The notes beneath the pieces were generated by a model. That model was not told where the DNA came from, ran no database searches, and saw only the letters and a list, made by a program, of their open reading frames with translations. 64,000 bases of DNA. It comes from an uncultured Phycisphaerales bacterium. GTDB taxonomy: Bacteria; Planctomycetota; Phycisphaerae; Sedimentisphaerales; Anaerobacaceae. Positions 27,851 through 36,619 of this stretch are shown one piece after another; the stretch's first letter is position 1; every line of letters starts with the position of its first letter. The stretch lies in assembly GCA_903857265.1 (NCBI GenBank), contig CAIODZ010000022.1, forward strand, positions 1-64,000, in the 5' to 3' direction. The translations under genes and the position numbers were made by a program.

Positions 27851-28837
27851 ATGGCAAAAGCCGGCGACAAGACGAAAACTAAGCAATCGCTTGTTTATGT
27901 AATCGCGGGCGAAGACCCTTCGTCGGTAAACGCAAGATACCTTGAGATTATCAATCAGCTTGTCACACCTGAAGAAAGAGACACCGGTCTGCTGGTCATC
28001 GACGCCGACAAAGCTGTTATAGGCGAAATCTTCGACGAGCTTCGCACTCTGCCTTTCCTCACAAAAAGACGTATAGTCGCCCTGCGAAACGCCGACAAAT
28101 TTATCTCCGCCAACCGCGAAGCACTCGAAAGATATTTTGAAAGCCCCTCCCCTACCGGCATACTCGTAATGACAGTTGTCTCCTGGCCGAATAATACCCG
28201 TTTAGCTAAAAAACTCCCTGGTATCGGAACTCTCGTAACAATCGAACAACCTAAGGGAGAAGAGATTACTCGTCGGCTTATCGATTACGCCCGCGACGCG
28301 CACAGCAAAGGCCTCGATAACCGAACAGCGGGCCTCCTCATCGAACTCGCCGGGGACAACCTCACCCGGCTATACACTGAAATCGATAAACTCGCCACTT
28401 ATGCCGCAGCCGAAAAAGCAATAACAACCGCTCACGTCGAATCGCTTATCGGTCGCAATCGCGAATTTGACGCCTTCGAGGTCATAGAATCCTGTCTCCA
28501 GCGAAAAACAGGCCCCGCAATCGAACGGCTGCGCAAAATGTTCGCCGAAGACAAGGCCGCCGAATATACAACCATCGGCGCGTTCGCGTATCACATCCGC
28601 AGGTTATTTACTGCGAAGAAAATGCTTGATGAAGGATGCTCACAGTATGACGTCGCAGGCAAAGCCCGCATTTTTTACAATAAAGAGGCACACTTTGCGC
28701 TGCTTAAACGATTGACGCTCAGGCAAATTGGCGACCAGATTCAACGGTTAGCCGAAACCGATTATGCCATCAAACGCGGCCAGTCCCAGCCCAGAATCGC
28801 AATTGAACAGTTTGTATTGCAATTGGCGGCGTTGTAA
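27851..28837 (+). CDS. holA: DNA polymerase III delta subunit
   Basis: The delta subunit opens the beta sliding clamp within the clamp loader. The 328-residue protein has the expected three parts. The N-terminal domain begins YVIAGEDPSSVNARYLEII and contains the SPTGILVMTV strand. A central AAA+-like domain carries GDNLTRLYTEIDKLATYA. The C-terminal helical domain contains VIESCLQRKTGPAIERL and ends RIAIEQFVLQLAAL. It follows gyrA closely and has no obvious terminator after it. Confidence 0.9.
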   Translation: MAKAGDKTKTKQSLVYVIAGEDPSSVNARYLEIINQLVTPEERDTGLLVIDADKAVIGEIFDELRTLPFLTKRRIVALRNADKFISANREALERYFESPSPTGILVMTVVSWPNNTRLAKKLPGIGTLVTIEQPKGEEITRRLIDYARDAHSKGLDNRTAGLLIELAGDNLTRLYTEIDKLATYAAAEKAITTAHVESLIGRNREFDAFEVIESCLQRKTGPAIERLRKMFAEDKAAEYTTIGAFAYHIRRLFTAKKMLDEGCSQYDVAGKARIFYNKEAHFALLKRLTLRQIGDQIQRLAETDYAIKRGQSQPRIAIEQFVLQLAAL

Positions 28838-28845
28838 AATTTTGC

Positions 28846-28871
28846 CACCAAGGCACGAAGACACGAAGAAA
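28846..28871 (+). repeat. 8-bp tandem repeat
   Basis: Units CACCAAGG, CACGAAGA and CACGAAGA lie just after holA. The CACNAAGR unit resembles an intergenic repeat I recall from many uncultured bacterial genomes. Confidence 0.6.
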
Positions 28872-29006
28872 TTTCTAACCACCCGCCTGACCAAGGGAGA
28901 TAACTTCAACAGCGTTTCCGAAGTAACACTTAATGGCAAAACGTTGGGCCATTCCCGCTAAATTCACAACCCTTTAACAGCCGCACATGTTTTTACGCCC
29001 TGCTTC

Positions 29007-30242
29007 CTACGCAGATTCAAAACGAGCCGTGGTGGGGAATTTTTTATACCCCCTCAAATCAAAGATGTCGGACTTTTTAGCCCATGCCGCGCCCACTTCG
29101 GAAAACAGTTTGCCGTTTTCATGAGCAACGCGCAAAATATGATCAATGTCCTCGATTACCGTCTTAATAGTGCCGCCATTGGAATCGCTCTGTTCACGAA
29201 AGGTCAGATATTTTTTGTCAATCGGATGGGGAAGGCCGCACGATTCGAATGCGCCGTTTACCACAAGCGTAAAAGGTCTGCATGTCTCAAGAATCACAGG
29301 ATACGGCGTCCCGCTTTCATAATGCTCAGCCAGTTTTGTAAGCATGTTGATGCGTTTTTCATTATCGTCGTTTATACGGTCAACTTCTCCGTTTTTAAGC
29401 ATTATCGTTGCCTTACAAAAACCGGTATATTCGATTTTCGCCTTTTCGCATTCGATAATAACAAACGGGTCCATTTTCGCATCGGAACAAAGCGAGGCAT
29501 TAAACAGTATCTCAACACCTTTATCGGTCATAATCCTTAAACTGCTTGTGTCCTCGCTCTCAATATCATGACCATGGTACAGCTCCGCCTGGACACTTAC
29601 GGGCTCTGCCATCTCGCCTGGCTTCATCGAAGCAAGATAAAGCTCGTCGCCGAGCATATGGGCCAGAGGATTATTTATCGTGCCGTCGAGAATCCATTCG
29701 CCGTTTATATGCAGCTTACCCGCCCAGTCACTGCGTTTGTAATACGTGTCGAACCTCGGCCAGCCGGCCATTCCCCGCACCCGTTTCACCTTGCCATAAC
29801 GGCCCTCGACAATCCGTTTCTTTAACTCCTGTATAATCGACGAATACAGATATTGGAACGCAACAGGGACCTTTTTGCCTCGCTTAGATACATATCTCGT
29901 CAGTTCATCGAGGTCCTGAATTGTGGCAACGGGCGGTTTTTCAAGAAAAATATCGAAGCCGGCGTCTATGCACTTGGTTGTCAAACTGAAATGTTTGTGA
30001 ATTGGTACCGGAATATAAATCACATCAGCGATGCCCTTGACGTTCTTAATCATCGAGTCGGTATCATCATAAATCACGATACCCTTGCTCTGACAAAACG
30101 ACCTGCCTGACGAATCCCTAGCCGGATTGCTCGTCACTGCCACCAGCTTTATTTTGTCGGGCAAATCCACGATACGTTTTATCAGCTCATAAGCGTATCC
30201 GCCTGCACCGACCATCGCCAATTTAATCATCGTCTGTTCCAT
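29007..30242 (-). CDS. Gfo/Idh/MocA family oxidoreductase
   Basis: This NAD(P)-dependent sugar dehydrogenase-like protein is 411 aa from the ATG at 30242, which lies 2 bp after the stop of its upstream partner. A second ATG at 30230 is possible, and the longer frame to 30299 overlaps the partner gene. The Rossmann motif is MVGAGGYAYELI and the EKP motif is FLEKPPVATIQDL (about residue 100). A C-terminal alpha/beta domain has HMLGDELYLAS. The substrate is not readable. The position at the end of the pectin operon suggests a uronate, rhamnose or other pectin-derived sugar. Confidence 0.85.
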   Translation of the reverse strand: MEQTMIKLAMVGAGGYAYELIKRIVDLPDKIKLVAVTSNPARDSSGRSFCQSKGIVIYDDTDSMIKNVKGIADVIYIPVPIHKHFSLTTKCIDAGFDIFLEKPPVATIQDLDELTRYVSKRGKKVPVAFQYLYSSIIQELKKRIVEGRYGKVKRVRGMAGWPRFDTYYKRSDWAGKLHINGEWILDGTINNPLAHMLGDELYLASMKPGEMAEPVSVQAELYHGHDIESEDTSSLRIMTDKGVEILFNASLCSDAKMDPFVIIECEKAKIEYTGFCKATIMLKNGEVDRINDDNEKRINMLTKLAEHYESGTPYPVILETCRPFTLVVNGAFESCGLPHPIDKKYLTFREQSDSNGGTIKTVIEDIDHILRVAHENGKLFSEVGAAWAKKSDIFDLRGYKKFPTTARFESA

Positions 30243-30244
30243 TA

Positions 30245-31246
30245 CTATTCTATATTCAAAACCTTGTCCTTTTGGGCGGCCTCGCGGGCAATCAGGCACA
30301 CTTTTGTAAGCATAAAAGATACCTGTGCGATTTCGTCATTGCTTTTGCCGTCAAGAACATTCAAAAGAAACCTGCTGAATATCTTATCTTTTCCGTCGGG
30401 CAAAGGATACTGAAAACTGCCTTTATCTTTACTGATAACAGAACATTCCTTTTTAGAGCCGCTTGCCTCGAGCACTCCTTTTGTCCCGACGATTCTTATC
30501 CAGTCATCCCCGTGAGTCGTGGCAATTTCCGGACGGCAATAATCAACACTGATCGTAGCATGTCCGCCATTGCCAAGTTCCGCCATAAGAGCACAATTAT
30601 CTTCGCAGGCAGGCCGTTCGCCATGTGCAAAATTACTTTGCATCGCAGCAACTTTAGTAAAACCCAAACCCGTAATATAGTTGATATAATCAAAGGCGTG
30701 TATGCCGACCCACCCTATTGTGCCGCCGTACTTGTCCTTGTCTCCAAACCAGTCGGGTCTTGTACCCCATTTGTAGCTTTTTCGGGCATTAACTAAAACA
30801 GCTTCGCCAATGGCGCCGCTGTCATAAACCTGCCGGGCGGCCACAAATTGAGGGTCACTGCGCATAGTCAGCATAGCCGTAAGGTTAATTTTATTCCGCT
30901 CCACTGATTTGCGGACTTTTCCCAGCATTGCCAAATCCAAAGCAAGCGGTTTTTCGGCTATTATGTGACAGCCCGCATCGGCAGCATCTATTATCAGGAG
31001 TGGTATAAGGTCAAGTCTTGTGCTGACTATCGCCACATCAGGTTTTAGCTCCTTGAGCATCTGTTTATAGTCATCATATACCTTCTTCCCGACAGCCGGC
31101 TGAAGTCCCAGGGGTTTCGAAATGTCTTCGCCATGATACGCAGGAGCCAGCCCGATCAGTTCGGCTTTCTGCATTCCAACTAAATCGCGAAAAACCGCAT
31201 CTGAATGGCCAAAGCCGCCTATGTTGACTACTGTTAGCTTATCCAT
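30245..31246 (-). CDS. Gfo/Idh/MocA family oxidoreductase
   Basis: This 333-residue second member of the family starts at ATG 31246; the codon before it is TTG. Motifs are VVNIGGFGHS at the nucleotide site, HIIAEKPLALDLAML (the EKP motif), and WVGIHAFDYINYITG, which holds the catalytic His-Asp type residues. It shares little with the adjacent paralogue outside the family motifs, so the two probably act on different substrates or as partners. It lies 24 bp downstream of a pectate lyase gene, within a minus-strand run of pectin genes. Confidence 0.87.
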   Translation of the reverse strand: MDKLTVVNIGGFGHSDAVFRDLVGMQKAELIGLAPAYHGEDISKPLGLQPAVGKKVYDDYKQMLKELKPDVAIVSTRLDLIPLLIIDAADAGCHIIAEKPLALDLAMLGKVRKSVERNKINLTAMLTMRSDPQFVAARQVYDSGAIGEAVLVNARKSYKWGTRPDWFGDKDKYGGTIGWVGIHAFDYINYITGLGFTKVAAMQSNFAHGERPACEDNCALMAELGNGGHATISVDYCRPEIATTHGDDWIRIVGTKGVLEASGSKKECSVISKDKGSFQYPLPDGKDKIFSRFLLNVLDGKSNDEIAQVSFMLTKVCLIAREAAQKDKVLNIE

Positions 31247-31269
31247 CAAAAATTTCCAAAAGAACTTAA

Positions 31270-32706
31270 TTAACGTTTAACGCCGGTCCGCGAGGCACTA
31301 TCAGGATCAACCACACGGACACCATTAATATTTACCGATTTGCCCGGCATCGGCTTTCCCAGCGGAAGCCAGTTAATATATTCTTCAATATTAGTATAGC
31401 CGTCTCCATCGCGGTCACCGCGGGCATCGTTTGCATCGTTGGGATTAAGGCCAACAGCCAACTCCCACTTATCAGGCATCCCGTCGTGGTCGCTATCGAC
31501 AGGCGGTGTGCCGGACTCCATTATCGGATAGCCGCCGACTTCGTCTATATGATTAATTATACCGCCCGTTTTTTTTGCCACGCTGTCCACAACACGTTTG
31601 TCCACTGCATCCCGGACAGGAAATACTGTGCCGGCATCGGCTAAAACCCGCGTATACGCTGTTGACGCATCCTCAGCAGCTACTGGCGCAACCGGTATCG
31701 GAACTGCTTGTTTATACGCATCTTTCTGCGCCTGAGTAAAACCAACAAATTCAACAAGGCCCCAAGGGTCCTTTGGACAATTGCCATCCATCCAGTTGCC
31801 GCTGAAATATGCCTTGCAGCAAGTAGTCGTTTCGTTGAAAGCGGTAGCGCCTGTGGAGTTAGGACCCATTATGTAATAGTTATCCACAAAATTCATATTA
31901 GTAATGCTGTTGTCTTTGTTTTTGCCGTCGTCGTTGTATCCTGCGTGCTTCCCGCCCCAGTTATATACTACATTATCACGAAAATCAAAAATTAAACCGC
32001 AGGGGTCACGCTTAGAGTCAATGTAATTACCCGGACGGGGACTTCGGCCTTCATGATGAGCATAAAGATTATGATGATAGGTAATACCATTGCCATAGCC
32101 CCCACGGATTAAAGAACCATAGCCATGACAGCCCTTACTATGAACAGAACAATTTAAACTCTCGGTAATCATACACCACTGGACAGTAACATTGCCCAGG
32201 TTATGTCCCCCCGAAGCCACCGAGACTACTTCGTCCGTTGACCAGCTTGCCGAGCAATGGTCGATGATAATATTGTGGCCGGTAAAAACCGAGATAGCGT
32301 CGAATTCCTCTTTTGCAATATCGCTGGGCCTCACACGCAAATAACGAATAATCACATTGTCAGCATGCACCGCAATATAGTAATTCTTAAGACATATTCC
32401 GTCACCCGGAGCGGTCTGGCCGGCAATCGTGATATTCGGCTTGTTAATATCCAACACCGACTTCAGTTCAATATAACCCCCAACACGAAAAACGACGATC
32501 CTTGGGCCATTGGCGTCGACGGCCGCCCTTAAACTGCCCGGACCGCTGTCATTGAGATTGGCAACTTCAATAACCTGGCCGCCTCGGCCGCCGGAAGCAG
32601 CCATCCCGAAACCTTCGGCGCCCGGAAAGGCCGGCAATGATGCTACAGCAGACCTAAAACTAAGCAATACAACCAAACAAAAAATCCCAATCTTAACGGT
32701 TTTCAT
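31270..32706 (-). CDS. Secreted pectate lyase, PL1 type, with calcium-binding C terminus
   Basis: This 478-residue enzyme cleaves polygalacturonate by beta-elimination. The signal peptide is about 1-22. The mature protein starts LPAFPGAEGFG and has a right-handed beta-helix with family motifs NITIAGQTAPGDGICLK, IIIDHCSASWSTDE, YHHNLYAHHEGRSPRPGN and FDFRDNVVYNWGG. These mark the bacterial PL1 subgroup (close to subfamily 2). C-terminal segments DSDHDGMPDKWE and GDRDGDGYTNIEEY are thrombospondin-3-like calcium loops. It lies 6 bp from the pectinesterase gene, which removes methyl groups and so prepares its substrate. Confidence 0.9.
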   Translation of the reverse strand: MKTVKIGIFCLVVLLSFRSAVASLPAFPGAEGFGMAASGGRGGQVIEVANLNDSGPGSLRAAVDANGPRIVVFRVGGYIELKSVLDINKPNITIAGQTAPGDGICLKNYYIAVHADNVIIRYLRVRPSDIAKEEFDAISVFTGHNIIIDHCSASWSTDEVVSVASGGHNLGNVTVQWCMITESLNCSVHSKGCHGYGSLIRGGYGNGITYHHNLYAHHEGRSPRPGNYIDSKRDPCGLIFDFRDNVVYNWGGKHAGYNDDGKNKDNSITNMNFVDNYYIMGPNSTGATAFNETTTCCKAYFSGNWMDGNCPKDPWGLVEFVGFTQAQKDAYKQAVPIPVAPVAAEDASTAYTRVLADAGTVFPVRDAVDKRVVDSVAKKTGGIINHIDEVGGYPIMESGTPPVDSDHDGMPDKWELAVGLNPNDANDARGDRDGDGYTNIEEYINWLPLGKPMPGKSVNINGVRVVDPDSASRTGVKR

Positions 32707-32712
32707 AAATAC

Positions 32713-33792
32713 TTAATTTTTAAGAGCAGTTGTTTTCCTAAAATCAAGAATTTCACGAAGCCACTGGTCAATAGTATGTTCGTCGAGCTTCATAAAGTTT
32801 TCCGGCAAAAACTTTTTGGCCTCTGCATCGGTAAGCTGATGCGACCATTTCACTCGCGAAGAAGGATTAGCGCCGGGGCCGAAGCTTTTATATTCGGCAT
32901 AAAAAGCTGTTTTCTCTCTGTTGGGGTCGCGCCAGTTATCCCAACCCTCTGGCTTTATGCCTTTGTCAAGCCAGCAATCATAATAAACCACCTTTGCGTA
33001 AGGGCGCCACGGCCTGCCAAGGTCCGTCATAATACCATCGGCCGTAGTGACCCGGCAACTATAAAATACAAAGCCGGTAGGAAGATTCGGCTCGGTAGCT
33101 GCATGGGCTGTAATATGACTGTTCCCCTTCGAATGTATCATACAGTTGTCGAAAACGGCCTGAGCATAACCATAAATAAAATCCGTGCCGCCTTCCACAT
33201 AACAGTTCACGTAATACTGGCGGCCCGAATTCGCCATCAGGGTGTCCTGTCCGCCCAGAAAACGGCAATTAACGGCAATCGCACGTTCGCAAACCAGCTT
33301 TGCAGCCAGTGCCTGCGGATGAGGGCCGTAGGTATTTTCAATGGTAAGATTTTCCAGTATAAGATCCGGGCTTTCGACAATGAGCGTCGCGCAATCAGCG
33401 AGGTATTTGCCTGAGCCGTCGGGCTTGTTCATATCATGATTGAGATTATAACTTACAGTCGTTTTGAACGGGTCAGTGCCCCGTAAGGTGATAAAAGGTT
33501 TATTTTTGGGTATCAGGACCCGTTGTTTATAAAAACCGGGTTTTATCAGCACGATAACTCTTTCTTTATTATCTTTGTCAACGGAATCAATAGCTTTTTG
33601 TATCGAATTAAAATCGGCATTGCCGTCGGTGCTTACTACTATCTGGCGGGTTTTGCCGGTCTCAAAAAGCTTGGTTAGACCGGATAGCTTTACATCCGGC
33701 TGCCAGGACGCATTACTATCCTGGACTGCGTTACACACGCAACCTGTCAGCAAAGATAAAACCATCGACAACTTAAAAACTTTCCCTGTCAT
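32713..33792 (-). CDS. Pectinesterase, CE8, lipoprotein
   Basis: This 359-residue enzyme de-esterifies methylated pectin. The lipoprotein signal LSLLTGC places Cys17 as the lipidated residue. Catalytic motifs are GGQDTLMANSGRQYYVNC (general acid Asp), GGTDFIYGYAQAVFDNC (nucleophile Asp) and LGRPWRPYAKVVYYDCW (Arg and Trp), all intact. It sits between two PL1 lyases in the same orientation. It is therefore expected at the membrane surface, supplying demethylated pectin to them. Confidence 0.93.
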   Translation of the reverse strand: MTGKVFKLSMVLSLLTGCVCNAVQDSNASWQPDVKLSGLTKLFETGKTRQIVVSTDGNADFNSIQKAIDSVDKDNKERVIVLIKPGFYKQRVLIPKNKPFITLRGTDPFKTTVSYNLNHDMNKPDGSGKYLADCATLIVESPDLILENLTIENTYGPHPQALAAKLVCERAIAVNCRFLGGQDTLMANSGRQYYVNCYVEGGTDFIYGYAQAVFDNCMIHSKGNSHITAHAATEPNLPTGFVFYSCRVTTADGIMTDLGRPWRPYAKVVYYDCWLDKGIKPEGWDNWRDPNREKTAFYAEYKSFGPGANPSSRVKWSHQLTDAEAKKFLPENFMKLDEHTIDQWLREILDFRKTTALKN

Positions 33793-33868
33793 AAATACTC
33801 CCCTTTAAATTCTGGGGCATTTGTTAATAAGATTAATGCTCCCGTTTGCCTGCTCAGGCACATTTTGG

Positions 33869-33889
33869 TCTGAAGTATTGCGCTTCAGA
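33869..33889. promoter_or_regulatory. Inverted repeat TCTGAAG-N7-CTTCAGA, copy 1
   Basis: Perfect 7-bp arms around a 7-bp centre lie about 77 bp upstream of the CE8 pectinesterase ATG. Copy 2, with the same arms and spacing, is upstream of the LamG gene. It could be an operator or a 5' mRNA hairpin. Confidence 0.5.
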
Positions 33890-33944
33890 TTAAAATCAGG
33901 GCAATCGTTTGATCTGAATGATTCACTAATTTCCTTTCGCAGGG

Positions 33945-35483
33945 CTAATATTCCTGGCCGCTTGTCAGCCAATCCTGTGCGATATAAAATAAATCATCCA
34001 TTGATATCATACCATTATGGTAAAAATCGTATCTTTCATCGTAAAGCGGGTTGCCTACAGAAGTATTCCAGTGCTTGGCAAATTCCGCAAAGTCATAAAA
34101 ATTAACTATACCATCATAAATAATATCCGTCCTGACAGAAGACACCAGCCAGTCGAGATATACTTCCAGATTTGTGTAGTCAGTGTTAAGGGTATAATCG
34201 TTGCGGTCGCTCGAATCATTTGGATTCAGACCGTGCGAGGTCTCCCATATATCCGGCATTCCATCATGGTCGCTGTCTGTCAGAGCGGGCCGCGAGTTAA
34301 GCGCAGGCCAGCCGCCTTCGGGCTGCGAGTTAGTATCGACGATAGAGTGTCCTGTTTTGTTGAGCACGTCTTTAACGATACGGGTATCGATTATATCTCG
34401 CCTTGGGTAACTTGCGCCGGCATAGGCCAGCACGTCTATTTTGGCCTGTGCCGCCGAGGTTGTTGTCACCGGTTCCATCGGCACCAAAGACGAGGCTCTA
34501 TAACGGTTTATCAGATCAAAGGAGGTAAAATAATCAGGATTTAAATTAACCAAAAACCACTGACCGGGATACCCTGTCGGCACGACATCGTCCTTGGCAT
34601 TGTCGGCAAAATAGCCGTTGGCATCGGTAGCACTCTCGCGGAAGGCGAAACCGCCGCTGCCGGATTCCGGGCCTCTGATAAAGTCATTGCCTATGAAGTT
34701 ATAACGGCTGACAAAGCCGGGGAGGTCATCGTTATACCCCGAAACGCTCCCCAACCAGTTGTACGTCACATTGTTGCGGAAATCGAAATGCAATCCTTCC
34801 GGGTCTGTGCCGATAGCCAAATAGTTGCCCGGCCTCGGATTTCGGCCCTGATTATGCGCATACAGATTATGGTGATATGTTTTTTCCTGTCCATATTGGC
34901 CCCGAACAAGCGAACCATAACTGTGCCCCTCAAAGGTCAATGCTTCGCTCATTATGCACCACTGTACGGTAACATGATCAGTATTTTCCTGGCACGAAAT
35001 AGTTTCGTCACGCGCATAAGAAGCAGTAACGTGGTCGATGATGATATTATATCCGCTGGCGATATCAATCGCGTCACCAGCGGAATTTGCCTTGCCCGCG
35101 TCCACCCGAACACGAATATAGCGAATCACAATATCATGAGCATTGTTTTTTATCTGGATTCGGCCTTTCAGGCAGATGCCGTCGCCCGGAGCGGTCTGTC
35201 CCGCGATTGTTATATTGGATTTGGGCGTAAGAATAACGGTATCCAGGTCAATGTTTCCGGACACTTTGAACACAATCGTTCTATTGGGCTGGCTTACAGC
35301 ATCGACGATAGAGCCCGCTCCGCTGTTACTGAGGTTGGTTACTTCGTAAACGGCGCCGCCTCGCCCGCCTGTCGCAAAACGGCCGGAACCTTCCGCGCCG
35401 GGAAAGGCATCAACTGCCAAAGCATTGCTTACTCCGAACAGCACAAAACAAAAAAAAACACAAATTGGGCTACTTTTTATCAC
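33945..35483 (-). CDS. Secreted pectate lyase, PL1 type, with degenerate dockerin
   Basis: I place the start at GTG 35483, which follows GAGGGGG and yields a clean signal peptide (MIKSSPICVFFCFV to NALAVDAFPG); the longer frame begins at 35522. The 512-residue protein shares the PL1 motifs of its neighbour: ITIAGQTAPGDGICLKG, IIDHVTASYARDETIS, YHHNLYAHNQGRNPRPGN and FDFRNNVTYNWLG. A calcium loop DSDHDGMPDIWE is followed by a C-terminal dockerin-like pair in which only part of each loop is acidic (IIYDGIVNFYDFAEFAKHW and FYHNGMISMDDLFYIAQDW). Confidence 0.88.
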   Translation of the reverse strand: MIKSSPICVFFCFVLFGVSNALAVDAFPGAEGSGRFATGGRGGAVYEVTNLSNSGAGSIVDAVSQPNRTIVFKVSGNIDLDTVILTPKSNITIAGQTAPGDGICLKGRIQIKNNAHDIVIRYIRVRVDAGKANSAGDAIDIASGYNIIIDHVTASYARDETISCQENTDHVTVQWCIMSEALTFEGHSYGSLVRGQYGQEKTYHHNLYAHNQGRNPRPGNYLAIGTDPEGLHFDFRNNVTYNWLGSVSGYNDDLPGFVSRYNFIGNDFIRGPESGSGGFAFRESATDANGYFADNAKDDVVPTGYPGQWFLVNLNPDYFTSFDLINRYRASSLVPMEPVTTTSAAQAKIDVLAYAGASYPRRDIIDTRIVKDVLNKTGHSIVDTNSQPEGGWPALNSRPALTDSDHDGMPDIWETSHGLNPNDSSDRNDYTLNTDYTNLEVYLDWLVSSVRTDIIYDGIVNFYDFAEFAKHWNTSVGNPLYDERYDFYHNGMISMDDLFYIAQDWLTSGQEY

Positions 35484-35594
35484 CCGCTTTTCCCCCTCGC
35501 GCTTCCCTGCCCCGAAAAACACCTGTTCCGTGCGACCAGGATATTATCATCATACTCCAACGGCGATTCAATTCTGTGCTGCCGGACCAAATCA

Positions 35595-36563
35595 TCAGGG
35601 CTTGATCAGCCTGTATATGTTGTAGTAAATTATCCTGGAATCAACCCCATCCGGCTTGGTTGATTCCGGGGGATCCCAGTAGAGATTCCAATAGTCATTA
35701 TCGAAGAGTGTGCCCTGTTTAATAGGATCCGGAGGTTTAACCTTATACGAAACCGGCTCATCTGTAACAAACCTGACATGGCCGTCCTTAAACACAGCAT
35801 TGATGCCGCCATTTTTTAAATGATAGGTCGTTTTCTCTATTCCTGACTTATGGCTTATCGCGTTTCTACTCCACATTCTATCTGCCGCAAACGGGGCACT
35901 CCGGCTAAGCTGACTATATCTTCTGGATGTATATTTAGGCACCATGGTCTTGGCAAAGCTCTCCGGCTCCATACCAGTAGAGCCTCCGAGGGTCTCATCT
36001 ATCGGATAATATTCATATCCTACACGTATCCACTCATTTAATGTTTTTGTTGGTGATTGGGCCTGCAGTACCTTGTTAAACTCCTGCGGCAGAGTACCCC
36101 ATTTGGTGGGGTATGTATACGATTTATATTGGTATGAGGCGTCACGAGCAGACGGGCAATAAAGTGCCTTTGGGTCCCCTATTAAACCGCGAGCATAAAG
36201 ACAGCCCAGTCTCATTGGGATTGGCTCGCCCGTACCAAACCATTTATATTGTGCGTCGTCGTCGCCCCCCCTGTACGCAACAAAAGGATGCGATTCACTA
36301 TCATCAGAAGGTCCCGTCAAAGAACCCGACATACTCTTTCCTTTATAGGTGGGGTCTGTGCCGCCATAAAAGGGCAACAAATCGGTATCCGCGCTATACG
36401 CAATTATCGCAAGCCCGATTTGCTTAAGGTTATTGGCGCAAACTACACGCCTGGCAGACTCTCTGGCCCTGTTCAATGCGGGCAGAAGTATCCCCATGAG
36501 CAGGGCGATAATCGAGATTACCACCAACAATTCGACCAATGTAAAACCTTGTTTTCTTTTCAT
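35595..36563 (-). CDS. Prepilin-like protein (type II secretion pseudopilin-like, planctomycete type)
   Basis: This 322-residue protein begins [20 protein letters not shown], a class III prepilin signal cleaved before Phe and followed by a hydrophobic helix ([17 protein letters not shown]). The body includes [15 protein letters not shown]. The C-terminal part has [13 protein letters not shown], the DG-type motif that defines the large planctomycete family. Such proteins are abundant in planctomycetes and their role is uncertain. It stands between pectate lyase and LamG genes, which suggests surface assembly linked to polysaccharide handling. Confidence 0.88.
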   Translation of the reverse strand: MKRKQGFTLVELLVVISIIALLMGILLPALNRARESARRVVCANNLKQIGLAIIAYSADTDLLPFYGGTDPTYKGKSMSGSLTGPSDDSESHPFVAYRGGDDDAQYKWFGTGEPIPMRLGCLYARGLIGDPKALYCPSARDASYQYKSYTYPTKWGTLPQEFNKVLQAQSPTKTLNEWIRVGYEYYPIDETLGGSTGMEPESFAKTMVPKYTSRRYSQLSRSAPFAADRMWSRNAISHKSGIEKTTYHLKNGGINAVFKDGHVRFVTDEPVSYKVKPPDPIKQGTLFDNDYWNLYWDPPESTKPDGVDSRIIYYNIYRLIKP

Positions 36564-36619
36564 AGCGTCAATTCCTAATCATCCTGAAAAGGCACTTGTT
36601 TACCAAACGCACAATTCAT

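Noticed and set aside
25634-27886. Several long frames antisense to gyrA
   Set aside because: They are by-products of high GC third positions in the real gene and lack start sites or homology.
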